NCBI GenBank assembly: GCA_900754795.1
Contig: CAAEEA010000073.1
Span: 1-13,315, forward strand
Direction: 5' to 3'
Length of the DNA: 13,315 nucleotides
Source of the DNA: Clostridia bacterium
GTDB lineage: Bacteria > Bacillota > Clostridia > Peptostreptococcales > Anaerovoracaceae
Shown: piece after piece, positions 13,293 to 13,315 of the stretch
Numbering within the stretch: position 1 is the first letter of the stretch
Layout: each line of letters opens with the position of its first letter
Position numbers and translations under genes: made by a program
The notes under the pieces: model-generated
The model's input: only the letters and a program-made list of their open reading frames with translations
Told to the model about the DNA's origin: nothing
Databases searched by the model: none

Positions 13293-13315
13293 GTTTGTAA
13301 TCTCGGATACGGCGG

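Overview
The window looks like chromosomal DNA of a spore-forming member of the Bacillota, most likely class Clostridia. The evidence is sporulation genes (spmA, spmB, spoIID), a Bacillota-type gene order around tmk-holB-yaaT, a zinc-ribbon AbrB-like regulator, the class 3 fructose-1,6-bisphosphatase typical of this phylum, strong GGAGG ribosome binding sites and frequent ATA and AGA codons at a moderate G+C that looks close to half by eye. A family-level placement (for example Anaerovoracaceae) would be a guess. I see no rRNA, tRNA, CRISPR array, insertion sequence, phage gene or gene remnant.

Left block (1-3370, + strand). After a terminator belonging to a gene outside the window comes a tightly packed operon: a 38-residue membrane peptide, tmk (dTMP kinase), holB (DNA polymerase III delta'), a ricT/yaaT homologue and a TrmN6-like SAM methyltransferase. 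Neighbouring genes overlap or lie a base or so apart, so translation is probably coupled. The order matches the B. subtilis tmk-holB-yaaT-yabB region, but yaaQ, yaaR, yabA, yazA and rsmI are absent.

Centre (3363-7527). spmA-spmB run on the minus strand, convergent with the first operon. From a good sigma-A-like promoter at 4526-4555 the + strand resumes with a 118-residue membrane-anchored protein, an AbrB-like regulator, murA (first committed step of peptidoglycan synthesis) and spoIID (forespore-engulfment peptidoglycan transglycosylase). The 48-base murA-spoIID gap is the most interesting stretch. It carries a sigma-E-type promoter match whose spacer is perfectly complementary to the spoIID Shine-Dalgarno region. 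Read-through mRNA from murA should therefore hide the spoIID ribosome site, while mRNA started at the sporulation promoter should not.

Right block (7528-13315). fbp (class 3 FBPase) has its own promoter. It converges with, and overlaps by 34 bases, a PucR-type regulator gene on the minus strand. Divergent from that regulator is a two-gene unit: an ornithine cyclodeaminase/mu-crystallin family protein and a fold-type I PLP aminotransferase. It is probably an amino-acid-handling operon controlled by the regulator. A GC-rich hairpin follows it near the window end.

Most of the window is housekeeping and sporulation content. I found no clear new multi-gene defence or mobile system; the notable signals are regulatory (spoIID leader, pucR operator/hairpin), a probable non-AUG start of spmB, and the functionally unassigned OCD-family/aminotransferase pair.
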